Origin: Actinocorallia sp. API 0066
GTDB taxonomy: Bacteria > Actinomycetota > Actinomycetes > Streptosporangiales > Streptosporangiaceae
Length of the DNA: 64,000 nt
NCBI RefSeq assembly: GCF_020991275.1
Contig: NZ_JAJLQY010000010.1
Span: 124,001-188,000 of the forward strand
Direction: 5' to 3'
The notes under the pieces were generated by a model, which was not told where the DNA came from, did not search any database, and saw only the letters and a list, made by a program, of their open reading frames with translations. Every line of letters begins with the position of its first letter. Position 1 is the first letter of the stretch. This document shows positions 63,698 through 64,000 of this stretch, one piece after another. Made by a program: the position numbers and the translations under genes.

Positions 63698-64000
63698 CTA
63701 TCTGGGGTTTTTGTCGTCTTTGCCCTTGGGGATGCGGCAGCACCATTCCAGGAAGAAGCCGGCGCCCGTCAGGACGAGGGCGGAAAGCGCCGTCGCGGCA
63801 CTGACGAAGAAGTCGTGCCGCAGCGTCGGCTTGTCCAGATCCCCGGCGACAAAGAGGACGAAGCCCAGGAAAACACCGGCGAGCGCGGCGGCGGCGTGCG
63901 CGCTCGCCTTGCCCAGCACCGCCATCCGGGCGACGCTCAGCGGATCGACCGGCCGCGCCGACTCCGCCGCCGACCTGTGCAGGATCTTGTTCCGGGTGCT
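63698..64000 (-). CDS. DUF3180 family membrane protein (5' end beyond window)
   Basis: The last 100 codons are visible; the frame is open to the right edge (STRNKILHRSAAESARPVDP, then LSVARMAVLGKASAHAAAAL). Two hydrophobic helices (AGVFLGFVLFVAGDLDK and LSALVLTGAGFFLEWCC), ending RIPKGKDDKNPR, a characteristic DUF3180 C-terminus. In mycobacteria the equivalent (Rv3605c) lies next to folK, so folate genes probably follow to the right. ATG 63925 is an internal Met, not the start. Confidence 0.85.
   Translation of the reverse strand, partial: STRNKILHRSAAESARPVDPLSVARMAVLGKASAHAAAALAGVFLGFVLFVAGDLDKPTLRHDFFVSAATALSALVLTGAGFFLEWCCRIPKGKDDKNPR

Overview
The window is high-GC actinobacterial chromosome, most likely from a filamentous Streptosporangiales-type genome (Actinomadura and relatives). 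Three things point there: G/C-saturated codon thirds, with many GTG starts and ATGA/GTGA gene overlaps; actinobacterial hallmark genes (lsr2, rex, a BldN-like ECF sigma factor, the 32-residue ribosomal protein bS22, a BldC/BdtA-like excisionase-fold protein, a chaplin-like secreted peptide); and several Scr1-type DUF5753 regulators with DUF397 partners. Two conserved gene blocks that lie far apart in Mycobacterium tuberculosis (around Rv0496-Rv0512 and Rv3585-Rv3605, recalled from general knowledge) lie close together here.

Layout. 1-3223 (minus strand): cytochrome c maturation and haem supply (ccdA partial, TlpA/ResA lipoprotein, histidine phosphatase, hemL). 3470-13111: accessory segment with a membrane-anchored kinase-like protein that has lost key catalytic residues, two copies of a module made of a zinc-ribbon-like gene divergent from an HTH-DUF5753 regulator plus DUF397 (one copy broken by an 85-bp deletion), a secreted repeat protein, a duplicated and decayed alpha/beta hydrolase, and a third HTH-DUF5753 locus in an operon with DUF6879. 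13224-21122 (minus): primase-polymerase-like domain protein, then haem genes hemB, cobA-hemD fusion, hemC, hemA behind rex, a glutaredoxin and a membrane protein with an ABM-like tail. A Rex-type operator lies upstream of rex.

21240-28502: BldN-like sigma factor, HAD phosphatase, PlsC-like acyltransferase, epimerase, bS22, BdtA-like HTH, phosphatase, AcuC deacetylase, HSL-type hydrolase. 28505-36526 (all minus): MacAB-like transporter, proC, proline dehydrogenase, a TetR-ABC exporter set, sugar isomerase. 36653-38449: methyltransferase and hydrolase on the plus strand, then a 92-bp imperfect palindrome. 38737-48431: genome maintenance and protein quality control (disA, radA, mutY, clpC, lsr2), RDD protein, argA.

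48556-64000: NlpC/P60 hydrolase, small LuxR-type HTH, LacI regulator, lysS, then a tightly overlapping cofactor cluster (DUF2520, panC, panD, nadB, nadC, coaX) covering pantothenate/CoA and NAD synthesis. MidA-like methyltransferase, chaplin-like peptide, paired bacterial-PH membrane proteins, a stand-alone NuoD-type subunit and a partial DUF3180 gene close the window.

The most unusual signals are regulatory. Two clusters of GTAC-containing repeats sit between the divergent genes of the intact DUF397 module. Identical DnaA-box elements sit at exactly the same distance from apparently leaderless -10/start pairs of radA and lysS. Two ClgR-like repeats lie ahead of clpC. No tRNA, rRNA, CRISPR array or intact insertion sequence was recognised.
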